A stretch of 64,000 bases of DNA. Origin: Actinomycetota bacterium (lineage in GTDB: Bacteria > Actinomycetota > Actinomycetes > Actinomycetales > Microbacteriaceae). Within the stretch, counting starts at the first letter, position 1; every line of letters begins with the position of its first letter. Location: contig CANFSP010000001.1 of assembly GCA_947449765.1 (NCBI GenBank), forward strand, positions 124,001-188,000, given 5' to 3'. The notes under the pieces were generated by a model that had not been told where the DNA came from, made no database searches, and saw only the letters and a list, made by a program, of their open reading frames with translations. Positions 63,334 through 64,000 of this stretch are shown here, piece by piece. The position numbers and the translations under genes were made by a program.

Positions 63334-64000
63334 ATGGCGACCACTCGACGCACAGACGGTCTGCGCGGCTACTGCTCCTACTTTGACAGTGGATATCTCT
63401 CGCGAGGAATCACGCTCATTGAGTCCCTGCGAGCTAACGGTGACAATTCGCCCATCTATGTGCTCGCCCTCGATGACGGAGTTGCCGACTATTTCGCGCG
63501 CTTCCCGCGCGAGGGGGTTCACGTCATTCGTGTCGGCGCACTCGAAGCGGTGGAACCGGGTCTTCTTGCGGTCAAAAAAAAGCGCACCCGGATGGAGTAC
63601 TACTTCACCTGCACACCGCTCCTCATTCGTTACGTGCTCAACCAGCTGAACACCCCCGGTTCGGTCGCGATTTACCTCGACGCGGACATGTACTTTTTCG
63701 ATGACCCCTCACTGGTCGTGCAGGCGCTCGGTGACGACTCCGTTGGCATCATTGAGCACCGATACCCGGATCGAGCTGCTCGTAAGCTCGCCAAGTACGG
63801 CCGGTTCAATGTGGGTTGGGTCGGTTTTCGGGATGACGTCCATGGTCGTGCGGTGCTCGACTGGTACGCCACGCAGTGTCTCGACTGGTGTTCTGACACC
63901 CCCTCGGATGGCCGTTACGCAGATCAGGGCTACCTCAACTGGTTCCCCGATTTTGACGGAGTGCGGGTGCTTCCTGAAGCGGGATTTAACCTCGCTCCCT
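63334..64000 (+). CDS. Glycosyltransferase, 3' partial
   Basis: Open frame from ATG 63334 to the right edge without a stop (222 codons visible), 5 bases after the dehydrogenase. The N-terminus GYCSYFDSGYLSRGITLIESLRANG and the DxD-like metal motif IYLDADMYFFDDP indicate a GT-A fold, GT8-like. Further on, GWVGFRDDVHGRAVLDWY and DQGYLNWFPD are typical. It shows that the surface-glycan locus continues to the right. The C-terminus is outside the window. Confidence 0.85.
   Translation, partial: MATTRRTDGLRGYCSYFDSGYLSRGITLIESLRANGDNSPIYVLALDDGVADYFARFPREGVHVIRVGALEAVEPGLLAVKKKRTRMEYYFTCTPLLIRYVLNQLNTPGSVAIYLDADMYFFDDPSLVVQALGDDSVGIIEHRYPDRAARKLAKYGRFNVGWVGFRDDVHGRAVLDWYATQCLDWCSDTPSDGRYADQGYLNWFPDFDGVRVLPEAGFNLAP

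Overview
The window is GC-rich, densely coded DNA from an actinobacterium, most likely Micrococcales and probably Microbacteriaceae. The evidence is the gene order ahcY-mtrA-mtrB-lpqB-comFC-hpf-secA, a WhiB1-type protein, a SigH/RsrA redox pair, a PdtaS-type kinase, and a fused E2-E1 2-oxoglutarate decarboxylase/dehydrogenase (Kgd). Many genes appear to be leaderless: a TANNNT -10 element lies only 6-7 nt before the start codon and there is no Shine-Dalgarno sequence. No rRNA, tRNA, CRISPR array, transposase or phage gene was seen.

Left part (1-14.5 kb): housekeeping and envelope control. It runs from the 3' part of a phosphohexomutase through SAH hydrolase, the MtrA-MtrB-LpqB signalling operon, ComFC, a short hibernation factor and SecA. 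It ends with a small actinobacterial block: a DUF6459/Rv3235-like protein, a conserved hypothetical, an HTH protein, and a CpaB-like plus CpaE-like pair.

14.5-21.6 kb: an accessory catabolic island. An IclR regulator is divergent from a four-gene operon (SDR dehydrogenase, cyclase-family hydrolase, alpha/beta hydrolase, Baeyer-Villiger monooxygenase). A second SDR and a membrane-anchored esterase flank it. A route alcohol -> ketone -> ester or lactone -> acid plus alcohol is the natural reading; the substrate is unknown. 21.6-24 kb carries PdtaS, WhiB1 and several non-coding repeats.

24-45 kb: core metabolism. It holds Bcp peroxiredoxin, RsgA, AroA, SigH-RsrA, Kgd, two CNNM/CorC-type membrane proteins, an Old Yellow Enzyme, NnrD, a GT87-like mannosyltransferase, MetX, an acyltransferase-3/SGNH protein, MetY, a K+ channel, uracil-DNA glycosylase and a GNAT.

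45-64 kb: a surface-glycan locus that continues beyond the right edge. It encodes what looks like a full pseudaminic-acid (nonulosonate) pathway: PseB, PseC, PseI, PseG, a PseH-like GNAT and an SpsF/PseF-like cytidylyltransferase. A minus-strand operon adds FdtA/FdtB-like amino-sugar enzymes, a second GNAT, an aldo/keto reductase and a class III aminotransferase. Two large GT-B capsule-type transferases, a GT-A-like transferase, a WecC/WbpA-type UDP-HexNAc dehydrogenase and a truncated transferase complete the cluster. Within it lie two adjacent proteins of unknown function, each apparently built from two copies of one small beta-rich module. These are the best candidates for something undescribed.
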